DNA of 64,000 nucleotides. Source: Streptomyces sp. NBC_01428 (GTDB lineage: Bacteria; Actinomycetota; Actinomycetes; Streptomycetales; Streptomycetaceae). How positions within the stretch are numbered: the first letter of the stretch is position 1; each line of letters begins with the position of its first letter. The position numbers and the translations under genes were made by a program. The DNA is taken from assembly GCF_036231965.1 (NCBI RefSeq), contig NZ_CP109499.1, forward strand, positions 496,001 through 560,000, in the 5' to 3' direction. The notes under the pieces are model-generated. The model saw only the letters and a program-made list of their open reading frames with translations. It was not told the DNA's origin and made no database searches. Below are positions 34,408 through 42,222 of the stretch, one piece after another.

Positions 34408-34968
34408 TCAGTGGTCGACGGACTGCTTCGCCGCGTCCTTCTCGGTCGTGGCGCCGTCCGTGGCGAGAGTGCCGCCCGCGGTCTCCAGGTGCGCCCGGAT
34501 GAACCACTGGAACTGCTCCAGGTCCCGCAGCTGCCCGATGAGCAGGTCCTCGGTGGCGGGGTCGATGTCTCCCGCCTTCTTGACCGCGGCGCGCAGATCC
34601 TCGATCAGCCCGGTGTACACGAGGTCGAGCGCTCCGAGGTGAGCCATGGCGTCGGCGCGGCCGACGCTGTAGTCCTCCCAGGTGCGTCCGTCGACCAGTG
34701 CGCCCGGCGTGCCGTGCGCGACTCCGCCCAGCGCGGCGATGCGCTCGGCGACGTCGTCGGCCATGGCGCGGACGCGGTCGACCTGCGGGTCGAGCATCTC
34801 GTGCACGGCGATGAAGTGCGGGCCCACCACGTTCCAGTGGACGTGCTTGAGCGTGAGGTGCAGATCGTTGAGAGAGTTCAGGCGCTGCTGCAGTACGTCG
34901 ATCAGGGAGCCTGCGTCCTCCACCGTGAGGCCGGGGACGGTGTAACGGGGGGTGGTGGCGCGCGCCAT
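34408..34968 (-). CDS. dps: Dps family DNA-binding ferritin-like protein
   Basis: 186 residues from the ATG at 34968 with AGGAG upstream. Forms 12-subunit cages that oxidise and store iron and coat DNA under stress. The family signature KHVHWNVVGPHFIAVHEMLD begins near residue 41 and supplies the intersubunit ferroxidase His and Asp; DDVAERIAALGG follows. About 25 polar residues at the C-terminus (TEKDAAKQSVDH) may contact DNA. A sigma-B-type promoter lies just upstream (separate entry). Confidence 0.95.
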   Translation of the reverse strand: MARATTPRYTVPGLTVEDAGSLIDVLQQRLNSLNDLHLTLKHVHWNVVGPHFIAVHEMLDPQVDRVRAMADDVAERIAALGGVAHGTPGALVDGRTWEDYSVGRADAMAHLGALDLVYTGLIEDLRAAVKKAGDIDPATEDLLIGQLRDLEQFQWFIRAHLETAGGTLATDGATTEKDAAKQSVDH

Positions 34969-35007
34969 AGGTATATCTCCTGTTCTCTTGCGCTTTGCCC
35001 ACTCTGG

Positions 35008-35032
35008 GTACCCGGGACGGGAGGACGCAATC
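35008..35032 (-). promoter_or_regulatory. Sigma-B-type stress promoter of dps
   Basis: On the reverse strand GATT (35032-35029), a 15-bp spacer and GGGTAC (35013-35008) fit the Streptomyces sigma-B consensus GNNT-N14-16-GGGTAC/T. The predicted start leaves a leader of about 35 bases to the dps ATG. Confidence 0.6.
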
Positions 35033-35132
35033 CACCGTGTCGCATCCGGACCGGAGGGCGCGTCTGGCTCTGCTTCCCGTCCGGCTGCCGTACCTGGTGC
35101 CGCTCGGCGTCGGGGCGTTCCCGCGGAGTCGG

Positions 35133-35882
35133 TCAGACGCCGGCTCGGTGCCGAGCGGGGTCTCCCCCGCCGGCTGCCGGGTCGCGCAGGGCCGTCAAGA
35201 GGTCCGCCAGGCCGCCCGGAGCCCGCCCCCGCAGTCGGGTCGCGGTGTGCACGGGGTGCCGGTCGGTGCGGGCGATGCGGTGGCCTGTCGTCGACAGCCG
35301 GACCGCGAGGTCGTGGTCCTCGCCGGTGGGCAGCGGGGCGAAGCCGCCCACCCGAAGGTAGGCGGCGGCGGAGACCCCCAGGTTCGCCCCGTGCACATGC
35401 GGGTGCTCCCACCTCGACCTCGTCCCCGTGACACGGCGGGTACGGAAGTAGTCGGCGTCGTGGCGGGCCACATGGAGGGCACCGACCGTGGTGGAGGCGA
35501 GGCGGATGGTCCCCAGGACGGCGTCGTATCCCCGGTGCGCCCAGGCGAGCTGGTGGGCGATCCACGTGGTCGGCACGGTGCTGTCGGCGTCCGTCATGGC
35601 CAGCCACACGTCCGGGCCGGCATCGGCCAGCAGCATGAGGGCGTGGTTGACGCCCGCCGCCCTCGCGGCACCGACGTTGCGGTGCCAGGTGGGGACGACA
35701 CTCGCTCCCCCGTGGACGGCGAGCGCCGCTGTGGCGTCCGTGCAGGCGTCCGCCGCCACCACGATCACGACGGGCACCGGCGCCACGAAGGCGGCGGCCG
35801 CGCGCACGCTGCGCAGACAGGCCTGGACGCGGCGCTCCTCGTCGTGTGCCGGGACCACGACGGCGACGGCGGCGGGTGTCAC
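35133..35882 (-). CDS. GT2-type glycosyltransferase
   Basis: 249 residues from the GTG at 35882, overlapping the methyltransferase stop (GTGA). GT-A fold: VVVPAHDEERRVQACL at 8-23, the metal-binding TDADST at 97-102, and the acceptor/base motif GEDHDLAVRL near 197-206. No membrane helices are seen, so it probably works at the cytoplasmic face or in solution. Last gene of a four-gene overlapping operon. With a deacetylase and NodS-like methyltransferase beside it, a modified amino-sugar glycoside or glycolipid is a plausible product, but this is inference. Confidence 0.9.
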   Translation of the reverse strand: MTPAAVAVVVPAHDEERRVQACLRSVRAAAAFVAPVPVVIVVAADACTDATAALAVHGGASVVPTWHRNVGAARAAGVNHALMLLADAGPDVWLAMTDADSTVPTTWIAHQLAWAHRGYDAVLGTIRLASTTVGALHVARHDADYFRTRRVTGTRSRWEHPHVHGANLGVSAAAYLRVGGFAPLPTGEDHDLAVRLSTTGHRIARTDRHPVHTATRLRGRAPGGLADLLTALRDPAAGGGDPARHRAGV

Positions 35883-36493
35883 GCCAGTCCTTCCGCGCGA
35901 GCCGGTGAGAGCACCGGGCCGGGGCCCGGCCGGTGCTCGTGGACGGTGAGGGTGAAGTCCGGGTCGTCGTAACGGGCGAGGGCGCTCAGGCCCGTCAGGG
36001 AGTCGAGCCGGTCGGCGATGTCACGGCCCGTGCAGGTGTGCTCGGCCACCGGGTGGTTCCAGTGGACGGTGACCAGATGGCCGCCTTCACCCAGGCTCTC
36101 CGCACTCCGCCGGAGCAGCCGCGTACGCGTGTCGCTGTCGAAGTAGTAGAGGAGTTCCGACAGCACGATCAGGTCGAACACGCCCTCCGGCCACTGGTCG
36201 GGCACCGTCATCCGTCGCACGGTGACGTGGTCCAGGCCGGCGGTGCGGCGCGCCGTCGCGTCGACGGCCGAGGCGACGCGGTCGGTGGACAGCAACTGCT
36301 CGCACCGGGACGCGAGGAGTCCGGTCAGCACACCCACCGAACAGCCCGGCTCGAAGGCGCGCAGGTAACGGCGGCGGGGCAGCGCGGCCACGGTCAGGTC
36401 GTACTTGCGTCGGTCGTACCACCGCTCTCCGAGTTGCCACGGGTCGGTGGCCCCGGCGTACTGGTCGTCGAAATAGCTCGCCGGGGTGTTCAA
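35879..36493 (-). CDS. NodS-like SAM-dependent methyltransferase
   Basis: 204 residues from a TTG at 36493, coupled to the deacetylase stop as TTGA. Starts MNTPASYFDDQYAGATDPWQ, the NodS-family opening, followed by WYDRRKYDL and SAM motif I EPGCSVGVLT (48-57). Later blocks FDLIVLSELLYYF and LVTVHWNHPV match. NodS itself N-methylates the deacetylated end sugar of chitooligosaccharides, so a deacetylase immediately upstream is a telling neighbour. The TTG start may lower translation relative to neighbours. Confidence 0.9.
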   Translation of the reverse strand: MNTPASYFDDQYAGATDPWQLGERWYDRRKYDLTVAALPRRRYLRAFEPGCSVGVLTGLLASRCEQLLSTDRVASAVDATARRTAGLDHVTVRRMTVPDQWPEGVFDLIVLSELLYYFDSDTRTRLLRRSAESLGEGGHLVTVHWNHPVAEHTCTGRDIADRLDSLTGLSALARYDDPDFTLTVHEHRPGPGPVLSPARAEGLA

Positions 36494-37263
36494 CGGATCA
36501 CCGTCTCGAAGGTGCGGGTGTGGTGGGCGATCTCCTGCGCCGGCAACACCGGCCCGACTCCGGAGGCACGGCCTTCGAGCTGGCTGGTGAACCGTGCCAG
36601 GGCCGCCTTCTTGCGGTCGACCGCCGCCTCCGCCAGGGGGAGGACAGAGACGCGCTCCCACGGAACGCGAGGGTCGTACGGACGCGCCCAGTGCCACATC
36701 CAGACCGGGTAGAACCACACCGGCGTGGAACGGTCACCGCAGGCATCCCGGGCGGCCCGGCCTGCGGCCTCGTGGTCGCTGTGCAGGTCGCCCACCCAGG
36801 GCGCCACACACACGGCGGCCCCCACGTCGTCCAGTACCTCGCCGATCACGGTCCGCGCCCTGGTCTCGTACTCGTCGAGACCCGTGTCGGGGAAGCCGGC
36901 ATGCACGGGGAAGGGCAGGTCACCGAGTTCGCCCAGGGCCGCGGCCAGCTCGCCGCGACGGCGGGCGGCCAACTGTTCCCGGCCGGGCGTCGGCAGCATG
37001 CCGTGCGAGGCTTCCCCGTCGGTCAGGCACACCGTGTGGACCGTCGCACCGGCATCGAGCAGAGCGGCCATCGCGCCACCGAACCCCAGCACCTCGTCGT
37101 CCGGATGGGCGGCCACGACGACGACGGGACCTTCCGGGAGAGCGAGGTGGGGCAGCTGGTCCGGCAGCTGTGCCGCCAGCCATTCGGCCTCGTCGGTGCC
37201 CTGCGCGTCGATGGCCGCGGCGGCGGCCGACCTCTCGGCGTCCACGGTCTTCGGCGAACTCAT
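36490..37263 (-). CDS. PIG-L family N-deacetylase
   Basis: 257 residues from the ATG at 37263 (ATGA overlap with the previous stop). LmbE-like fold with zinc motif AHPDDE (52-57) and the second metal His in GDLHSDHEAAG (about 161-164). Members remove acetyl groups from GlcNAc moieties, as in mycothiol and GPI synthesis. An N-terminal extension of about 45 residues is rich in Ala and acidic residues. Not the mycothiol MshB, which is smaller in context and has different neighbours. Confidence 0.92.
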   Translation of the reverse strand: MSSPKTVDAERSAAAAAIDAQGTDEAEWLAAQLPDQLPHLALPEGPVVVVAAHPDDEVLGFGGAMAALLDAGATVHTVCLTDGEASHGMLPTPGREQLAARRRGELAAALGELGDLPFPVHAGFPDTGLDEYETRARTVIGEVLDDVGAAVCVAPWVGDLHSDHEAAGRAARDACGDRSTPVWFYPVWMWHWARPYDPRVPWERVSVLPLAEAAVDRKKAALARFTSQLEGRASGVGPVLPAQEIAHHTRTFETVIR

Positions 37264-38261
37264 CGCGTCGTCTCCGCCGAGTCCGTCGTGATCAGACGGC
37301 CGAGTTCGGCCAGGTTCGCCTCGGCGTGGTGCTGACGGACGTAGACCGTCAGGTCCGCCACCGCGCGAGCGTGCCGTTCGTCGTGGCACAACGGGCCGGC
37401 ACCCGTGGCGCGCCCCACGTGGTCCAGCACCTCGGTGCACACCTTTTCGGCGAGGGCTCGCACGCGCATGCTGCGCACACGGGCCTCGTTCCGGACGTCG
37501 AGGGGGTCGGCGTCGATGTCCTCGCCCGCATGGCGCAGCATCGTGTCGGCCGTGTGCAGCAGGACGTCGACGGCTCCGAGATGAGCGGCCGCGTGCGCGT
37601 TGAGCCTGCCCGCCGCGCCGCGCTCGTACAGGGGCGCCGCGACGGCGTGGGCGCCGCCCAGCCAGCACGCCGCCACGCCGATGCCTCCGTGCTGGAATCC
37701 GGGCCGCTCCAGATAGCCCTCCACCGGGCCGACGGCTCGCGCGGGCACGGCGGTGAAGGACACCTCCAGGCTGTCGCTGCCGGCCATGCCGATCGCGGGC
37801 CAGGTCCCTTCCACCGGTCGGACGCCGGGGTGGTCCAGGGCGACGGCGAAAAGGCGATAGCCGTCCTCGGCGTCCGCTGTCACCAGGGCGTGGGTGCAGG
37901 CGTGGGCACCGGAGCAGTAGGGCTTGACGCCGCTCAGCGTCCACCCCCGTTCGGTGCGGGTGGCATGGGTACCGGGTCCTGGCGGGCGTGCGGCCCAGAC
38001 GCCCCATCTCTCGCCCGCGGCGGGCAGGGGGTGGCCCAGTTCGTGCAGGATCGCGGCGGCGTCCAGGTGCCCCTCCGCGAGCCGGGCGAGCGAGAGGTCT
38101 CGACGGCCCAGGGCCATGAGTACCGCGAAACGCCGTGCCGTCGACCGGCCCGGCAGGGGCACGCTCGGTGCCTCGCGCTCGACGAAGTCGGCGAACAGGT
38201 TCGCCGTGCGCTGTTCCGGTGTGCGGAGGCGATCGGGGATCTGGGGAGGCGTGACGGTCAC
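37260..38261 (-). CDS. Acyl-CoA dehydrogenase-like flavoprotein
   Basis: 333 residues from the GTG at 38261, with AGGAGG five bases upstream; first gene of the operon. Acyl-CoA dehydrogenase fold with the flavin-contacting TERGWTLSGVKPYCSGAHACTHALV and a C-terminal helical bundle. It is shorter than usual (about 380), and I do not see the catalytic Glu in its normal place. It may be a flavin monooxygenase or N-hydroxylase-type member, or an enzyme acting on a carrier- or CoA-bound acyl group of the operon product. Confidence 0.85.
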   Translation of the reverse strand: MTVTPPQIPDRLRTPEQRTANLFADFVEREAPSVPLPGRSTARRFAVLMALGRRDLSLARLAEGHLDAAAILHELGHPLPAAGERWGVWAARPPGPGTHATRTERGWTLSGVKPYCSGAHACTHALVTADAEDGYRLFAVALDHPGVRPVEGTWPAIGMAGSDSLEVSFTAVPARAVGPVEGYLERPGFQHGGIGVAACWLGGAHAVAAPLYERGAAGRLNAHAAAHLGAVDVLLHTADTMLRHAGEDIDADPLDVRNEARVRSMRVRALAEKVCTEVLDHVGRATGAGPLCHDERHARAVADLTVYVRQHHAEANLAELGRLITTDSAETTR

Positions 38262-38706
38262 GCGGACCTCCTGCGTACATCGTCGAGGGTGTCGGGAGGC
38301 GTTTGAGTATCCGCAGGCCCGTGGTCAAAACACGCAACACGCCTGGTCCGGCGGGCGGCCGGCGCCGGTGGTCCGGGCCGATCGACCCGCGACCGGCCGG
38401 CACGCCTCTCTACGCAAGGGCCGCTCGGGCGGTCGGGACGCGTTCCCGTGCCTTCGCGGCGACCCTCCGGCCGCAACCGGCGGTCTGTGTCGTCCGTCCG
38501 AGCGGGGCGGACACCGTGCACAGTCAGCATCCGGCAGCTCACGGACAGCCGCCACTCGCGGGGGGCCTCGCACTTGTGTGGCAGCGATCGGTCGGCATAC
38601 CTCGGCGGAACAGTGGCACCTGCATTGCCGTACCCGGGCGGCGCGGGGAGGGACCGGTCGAGCAGGTGAAGCGCGGAGAGGGCGCCGCCTGACGTCGACC
38701 TTCGTC

Positions 38707-38728
38707 GGGGGCCTCGCACGGGGCCCCC
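38707..38728. repeat. Hairpin upstream of the 38-bp palindrome
   Basis: GGGGGCC-N8-GGCCCCC, perfect 7-bp arms. With the following palindrome it makes a double-hairpin block in a divergent region, where terminators are not expected. Confidence 0.55.
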
Positions 38729-38743
38729 GAGCCGACGCGCTTC

Positions 38744-38781
38744 CCCATCCCTTCGCCGTCGGCCGACGGCGAAGGGATGGG
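38744..38781. repeat. Perfect 38-bp palindrome
   Basis: CCCATCCCTTCGCCGTCGG followed directly by its exact reverse complement, with no loop and no mismatch. Centre between 38762 and 38763. It ends 64 bp before the FUSC gene start. As DNA it can form a cruciform; as RNA, a very stable hairpin in either orientation. Confidence 0.9.
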
Positions 38782-38845
38782 CCGACCGACGCTCGGGCGA
38801 CCGGTCCGGACTCAGCCGGACCGGAGACATGTCAGGAGATCACCC

Positions 38846-39985
38846 ATGCGGATGCGCAGACTCGGCTGGGAGCTGGCGGCGACCGCCGGCTCCCTGCGCC
38901 GGGCGTTCACTTCGGCGGGCCGGGAGCGCGACGCCTGTGTGCAGGCGCTCAAGGCGGCGGGGGCGGCCGTCGCCGCGTGGGCGGTGGTCGGCGCCTGGTG
39001 GGACGCGCCGATGGCTCTGATGGCGCCCTGGACGGCCGTCGCTCTGGTCCAGGGCACGGTCTACCGCTCGGTGCGCACCGGCATCCAGCAGCTGGCGCTC
39101 ATCGCGGCGGGCACCTTCCTGGCGGCCGGGGCCGCGATGATCACCGGCAACGTCATGGCGGCCATGGCCCTCGCTCTGCCACCGGCGGCCCTGCTCGGCA
39201 TCCACAACCGCTTCGGCGACCAAGGGGTCTACGCCCCCACCACGGTGATCTTCGCCCTCGCGTACGGGACGCTCTCCGGAGAGGACATGGCGCATCGCCT
39301 CGCGGAGACGGCGGTGGGTGCCGTCATAGGCATCTCCGTGAACGCGCTGCTCCTGCCCCCGGTGCATCTGCGCGGTGTGGAGGAGGCGCTGTCCGCCATG
39401 GCGCGGGAGCACTCGTCCCTGCTCAGGATGATGGCGGACGACCTGGCGGCCGGATACGCGGAGGAGGACGCGGCCAGGTGGCGGGGCCGCGTGGCCCAGA
39501 TCTCCGCGACGCTGGAGGGACTGCGCAACGCACGGATCTGGAACCGGGAGAGCTACCGTTTCAACCCGGGCCAGCGCATGCGCCGCGGCTTCCGGGACGT
39601 TCCGTCGATCGACCACGACGCGTACTGGGAAAGGTTCCTGGACCGGACCTCCGCGATCGTGGACAACCTCGCGGCGGCGGCGGGCGAGGAACGCGGGCTC
39701 GCCCAGCCACCGCCCGCGCGACTGATGCTGGCCCGGCTCCTCGGCGCTGTCGCCGACGTCTGCGAGTGGGACCGCACCCGGTGGGGGCTCCACAGCGACG
39801 AGGCGGACCTGGCACGGCGCGACGCCGCCGAGGACCGGGCCGAGCAGGCGCTGGCGCGTCTCAAGTCCGGGTTGGCCGACGAGGAGCCGGAGACAGTGGT
39901 GACGGTGGGCGCGCTGAGCGCGTCGGGGCAGCAGTTGTTGCGTCTGCTCGGCGGCGCGTCCGGCACGCCCGGGGTGCGGAGCTGA
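38846..39985 (+). CDS. FUSC / aromatic-acid-exporter family membrane protein
   Basis: 379 residues from the ATG at 38846 with AGGAG seven bases upstream. Basic N-terminus, then hydrophobic segments between about 30 and 170 (AAWAVVGAWWDAPMALMAPW..., LALIAAGTFLAAGAAMI, MALALPPAALLGI, AVGAVIGISVNALLLPP), then a long cytoplasmic helical domain. Half-size compared with two-module FUSC exporters, so it may dimerise. Probably exports small aromatic or organic acids. It could be a partner of the divergent operon. Confidence 0.88.
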   Translation: MRMRRLGWELAATAGSLRRAFTSAGRERDACVQALKAAGAAVAAWAVVGAWWDAPMALMAPWTAVALVQGTVYRSVRTGIQQLALIAAGTFLAAGAAMITGNVMAAMALALPPAALLGIHNRFGDQGVYAPTTVIFALAYGTLSGEDMAHRLAETAVGAVIGISVNALLLPPVHLRGVEEALSAMAREHSSLLRMMADDLAAGYAEEDAARWRGRVAQISATLEGLRNARIWNRESYRFNPGQRMRRGFRDVPSIDHDAYWERFLDRTSAIVDNLAAAAGEERGLAQPPPARLMLARLLGAVADVCEWDRTRWGLHSDEADLARRDAAEDRAEQALARLKSGLADEEPETVVTVGALSASGQQLLRLLGGASGTPGVRS

Positions 39986-40229
39986 GCACGTGTCCTGTCC
40001 CCCTCGTCACTCCGGCATCGCCATGGTGCCGTCCTCGCCTGTCGCGGTCCGGCGGGGCGGGACGCTCCGGAACGCCGTGCACATCCCGCAGGTGATGTTC
40101 CGACGAATTCGGGGCAAACATGTCGAGACGAGCAGGTCGCCGGGCGGTGGCGCCCTGCGAAACGCGGTGCCGAGCGCCGCGTCCCCTCGTCAAGTCGAGG
40201 CAAGCCACTCCGGGTTCTTGGAGGACCGC

Positions 40230-40532
40230 GTGGACGACCGCGTGACAGAGCTGGGGAATCTGCGGAGCGACAACACCCATCTCCACGAGACGATGCGCTC
40301 CGGCGCCGTGGTGGACCATGCCATCGCGGTCGTCGTGGCTCTCGGGCAGCTGGCGCCGGAACAGGCGGAGCACATTCTCCAGGAGCTCGCTCGGCACACC
40401 GGGATCAAGCTGCGTCACGTCGCGCAGTTGCTCATCGAGTGGACGCGTACCGGACGGCTGTGCGCCGACCTCCGTACGGAACTCGACCGGCAGCTCGCCG
40501 GACACACCAAGTCACCGCAGGTCGGCGTCTGA
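40230..40532 (+). CDS. Stand-alone ANTAR-domain protein (100 aa)
   Basis: From the GTG at 40230 with GGAGG five bases upstream. A short coiled coil (about 5-22) leads into an ANTAR domain (about 22-74: TMRSGAVVDHAIAVVVALGQ, then LARHTGIKLRHVAQLLIEW). ANTAR domains bind paired hairpins in nascent RNA and prevent termination. No receiver or GAF sensor is attached, which is unusual, so control must come from a partner or from expression level. Separate from the FUSC gene by 244 bp. Confidence 0.85.
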   Translation: MDDRVTELGNLRSDNTHLHETMRSGAVVDHAIAVVVALGQLAPEQAEHILQELARHTGIKLRHVAQLLIEWTRTGRLCADLRTELDRQLAGHTKSPQVGV

Positions 40533-40564
40533 GCTGGCCGACGAGTGCCCCGTTCACCCCTGGA

Positions 40565-40584
40565 GCCCGCACCGCACCGCGGGC
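40565..40584. terminator. Bidirectional terminator candidate between convergent genes
   Basis: GCCCGC-N8-GCGGGC lies between the ANTAR stop and the stop of the convergent Rho-N-like gene. Confidence 0.5.
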
Positions 40585-40599
40585 CCGGGGGAACGCGGG

Positions 40600-40926
40600 T
40601 CAGCGCCCCAGCGCCTTGCGCAGCTGCTGCTTGTTCATCGAGGAGCGCCCTTCGACGCCCTTCTTCCTGGCCTCTTCGTAGAGCTGGTCCCTCGTGGGAC
40701 CCTGGGCGCCGCTGTGCGAGCGTTCGCCGCCACGCTGCGACGCGGACTTCTTGTCGCGTGTGGACGTCCTGCTCGCCGTCTCGGACTCGCCCGCCCTGGC
40801 ACGCTCCTTGTTGACCGTCCGGGCGGCGATCTCCTTCGCCCGGCCGGTGGACTCGCCTCGCTTCTCCGCGCTCTCCTTGACGTGCTCGTACTGGCGCTCA
40901 CGCTTGGGACTGGAACCTGCCGGCAT
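40600..40926 (-). CDS. Small basic protein with C-terminal Rho-N/SAP-like motif
   Basis: 108 residues from the ATG at 40926, with AAGGAG seven bases upstream. The first 70 residues are highly charged and likely disordered (KRERQYEHVKESAEKRG). The C-terminal TRDQLYEEARKKGVEGRSSM plus NKQQLRKALGR is a Rho-N/SAP-like helix-extended-helix that can bind nucleic acid. Homologues are often labelled plasmid stabilisation protein, a name with little support. Role unknown. Confidence 0.82.
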   Translation of the reverse strand: MPAGSSPKRERQYEHVKESAEKRGESTGRAKEIAARTVNKERARAGESETASRTSTRDKKSASQRGGERSHSGAQGPTRDQLYEEARKKGVEGRSSMNKQQLRKALGR

Positions 40927-41244
40927 GACGTCTCTCCTTGTCTTTCCGAAGGCCGGTCGGGCTGAACGGCCCGTGGTACGAGGGGTTCCCCTTCCGGTGG
41001 GACGCACGCGCGGGAACCGCCGCCTCCACTCCAACGCAAGACCACTCGGAGCGCGACCCAAGGGGTTCCGGGCCCGCCGTGTGTCACAGCCCTGAACCGT
41101 CCGTCCGGGACGACACGCGGCGCGGCACGGGCATGAACGATCACGAACGGGGGACCCACGAACGGGTGTCGGTGCGCACGCGCGCGGATCTTCGCTGTCC
41201 GGCCGACGGCACGCCGCGTTCACAGCCGAGCCCAGGAGGCCGGA
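40927..41244. other. 318-bp intergenic region
   Basis: Divergent promoter region of the Rho-N-like and hydrolase genes. The only structure I see is a 10-bp direct repeat, CACGAACGGG at 41142-41151 and 41157-41166, about 80-100 bp before the hydrolase. No gene supported. Confidence 0.5.
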
Positions 41245-42123
41245 ATGTTCGAGGGATTCGAGACGGAGCGGATCGACGTCTGCGAAGGGTCCGCCTTCGT
41301 CCGTCACGGCGGGAGCGGACCGCCGGTGGTGCTGCTGCACGGTCATCCCCGTACGTCGGCGACGTGGCACAAGGTGGCTCCGCTCCTCGTACGGGCCGGC
41401 CACACGGTGGTGTGCCCTGACCTGCGGGGCTACGGGCGCTCCAGGGGGCCGCGCTTCACGGAGGACCACGTGGGCTACTCCAAGCGTGCGGTCGCCTCGG
41501 ACGTGGTGGCCGTCATGCGGCAGCTCGGGCACCCCCGGTTCGCGCTGGTCGGACACGACCGCGGCGGCAGCGTGGCGTTGCGTCTCGTGCTCGATCACCC
41601 CGATGTCGTGTCCCGGGTGGTCTTCGCGGACTGTCTGCCGCTGTCCGAGCATCTGTCCCGGATCACCGCCGAGTTCGCCACGCAGTGGTGGCACTGGTTC
41701 TTCTTCGCGCAGCCGGACATCCCCGAGCGCGTGATCACGGCAGACCCGGACGGCTGGTACCGGGGCGACCCCGGGGTGATGGGGCAGGAGAACTACGACG
41801 AGTGGCGGCAGGCCACACGCGATCCCGACGTGGTGCGGGCGATGCTCGAGGACTATCGCGCCGGTCTCACCGTCGACCGGCGGCACGAGGAGGCCGACAG
41901 GGCCGCCGGTGCCCGCCTCACCTGCCCGACGCTGGTCCTCTGGTCGCTTCGCGACGACTTGGAGGACCTCTACGGTGATCCCCGTGCTGTCTGGCGCCGG
42001 TGGGCCGACGATGTCCGCGGCCACGGCATCGACGCCGGGCATCACGTCGCCGAACAGGCACCCGAGGCGTTGGCCGCCGCACTGATCGAGTTCCTTGGGG
42101 AGGAGCCGCGCGATCCCGAGTAG
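41245..42123 (+). CDS. Alpha/beta hydrolase, haloacetate-dehalogenase-like
   Basis: 292 residues from the ATG at 41245 with AGGAGG upstream. Nucleophile elbow GHDRGG: D105 is the nucleophile and R106 the first carboxylate-binding Arg. The second Arg of fluoroacetate dehalogenases (three residues later) is Ser109 here. HGHPRTSATW (oxyanion), WHWFFFAQP (halide-pocket-like His-Trp) and a C-terminal GHHVAEQAPE (catalytic His) are kept. The family could hydrolyse haloacids or epoxides; the missing Arg argues against haloacetate. Ends before a hairpin shared with the convergent desaturase-like gene. Confidence 0.88.
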   Translation: MFEGFETERIDVCEGSAFVRHGGSGPPVVLLHGHPRTSATWHKVAPLLVRAGHTVVCPDLRGYGRSRGPRFTEDHVGYSKRAVASDVVAVMRQLGHPRFALVGHDRGGSVALRLVLDHPDVVSRVVFADCLPLSEHLSRITAEFATQWWHWFFFAQPDIPERVITADPDGWYRGDPGVMGQENYDEWRQATRDPDVVRAMLEDYRAGLTVDRRHEEADRAAGARLTCPTLVLWSLRDDLEDLYGDPRAVWRRWADDVRGHGIDAGHHVAEQAPEALAAALIEFLGEEPRDPE

Positions 42124-42135
42124 AGCGCGCCTGGA

Positions 42136-42163
42136 GTCCTCCCCGACCGGTCATACGGAGGAC
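42136..42163. terminator. Bidirectional terminator between hydrolase and desaturase-like genes
   Basis: GTCCTCC-N14-GGAGGAC begins 13 bp after the hydrolase stop in a 99-bp convergent gap. Confidence 0.5.
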
Positions 42164-42222
42164 GGGCGGCCGATCGGACCGGAACGCGACCGGCAGGGGC
42201 ATGGGCATCGAGGACGCGTACG

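Larger units (their letters stand above)
38262..38845. other. 584-bp divergent intergenic region with large palindromes
   Basis: Between the acyl-CoA-dehydrogenase-like gene (reverse) and the FUSC gene (forward). No open frame here has a ribosome site or recognisable product. Near the left end TTGACC and GATACT occur but are badly spaced. The right part holds two strong hairpins (38707-38728 and 38744-38781). No tRNA or other RNA gene recognised. Confidence 0.6.

Noticed and set aside
34950..34990. AGGAGATATACC before dps resembles the T7 gene 10 / expression-vector ribosome site
   Set aside because: Short chance similarity. Flanking sequence is ordinary Streptomyces-like DNA with a native sigma-B-type promoter, and no vector sequence is present.
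36490..37263. PIG-L deacetylase considered as MshB of mycothiol synthesis
   Set aside because: Neighbours are a NodS-like methyltransferase, GT2 and acyl-CoA dehydrogenase, not a mycothiol context, and the protein has a distinct N-terminal extension.
38303..38692. Possible 129-codon gene in the divergent gap before the FUSC gene
   Set aside because: No ribosome site, no recognisable family, composition like shadow frames. The hairpins behind it could suggest a transcript, but this does not support a protein.
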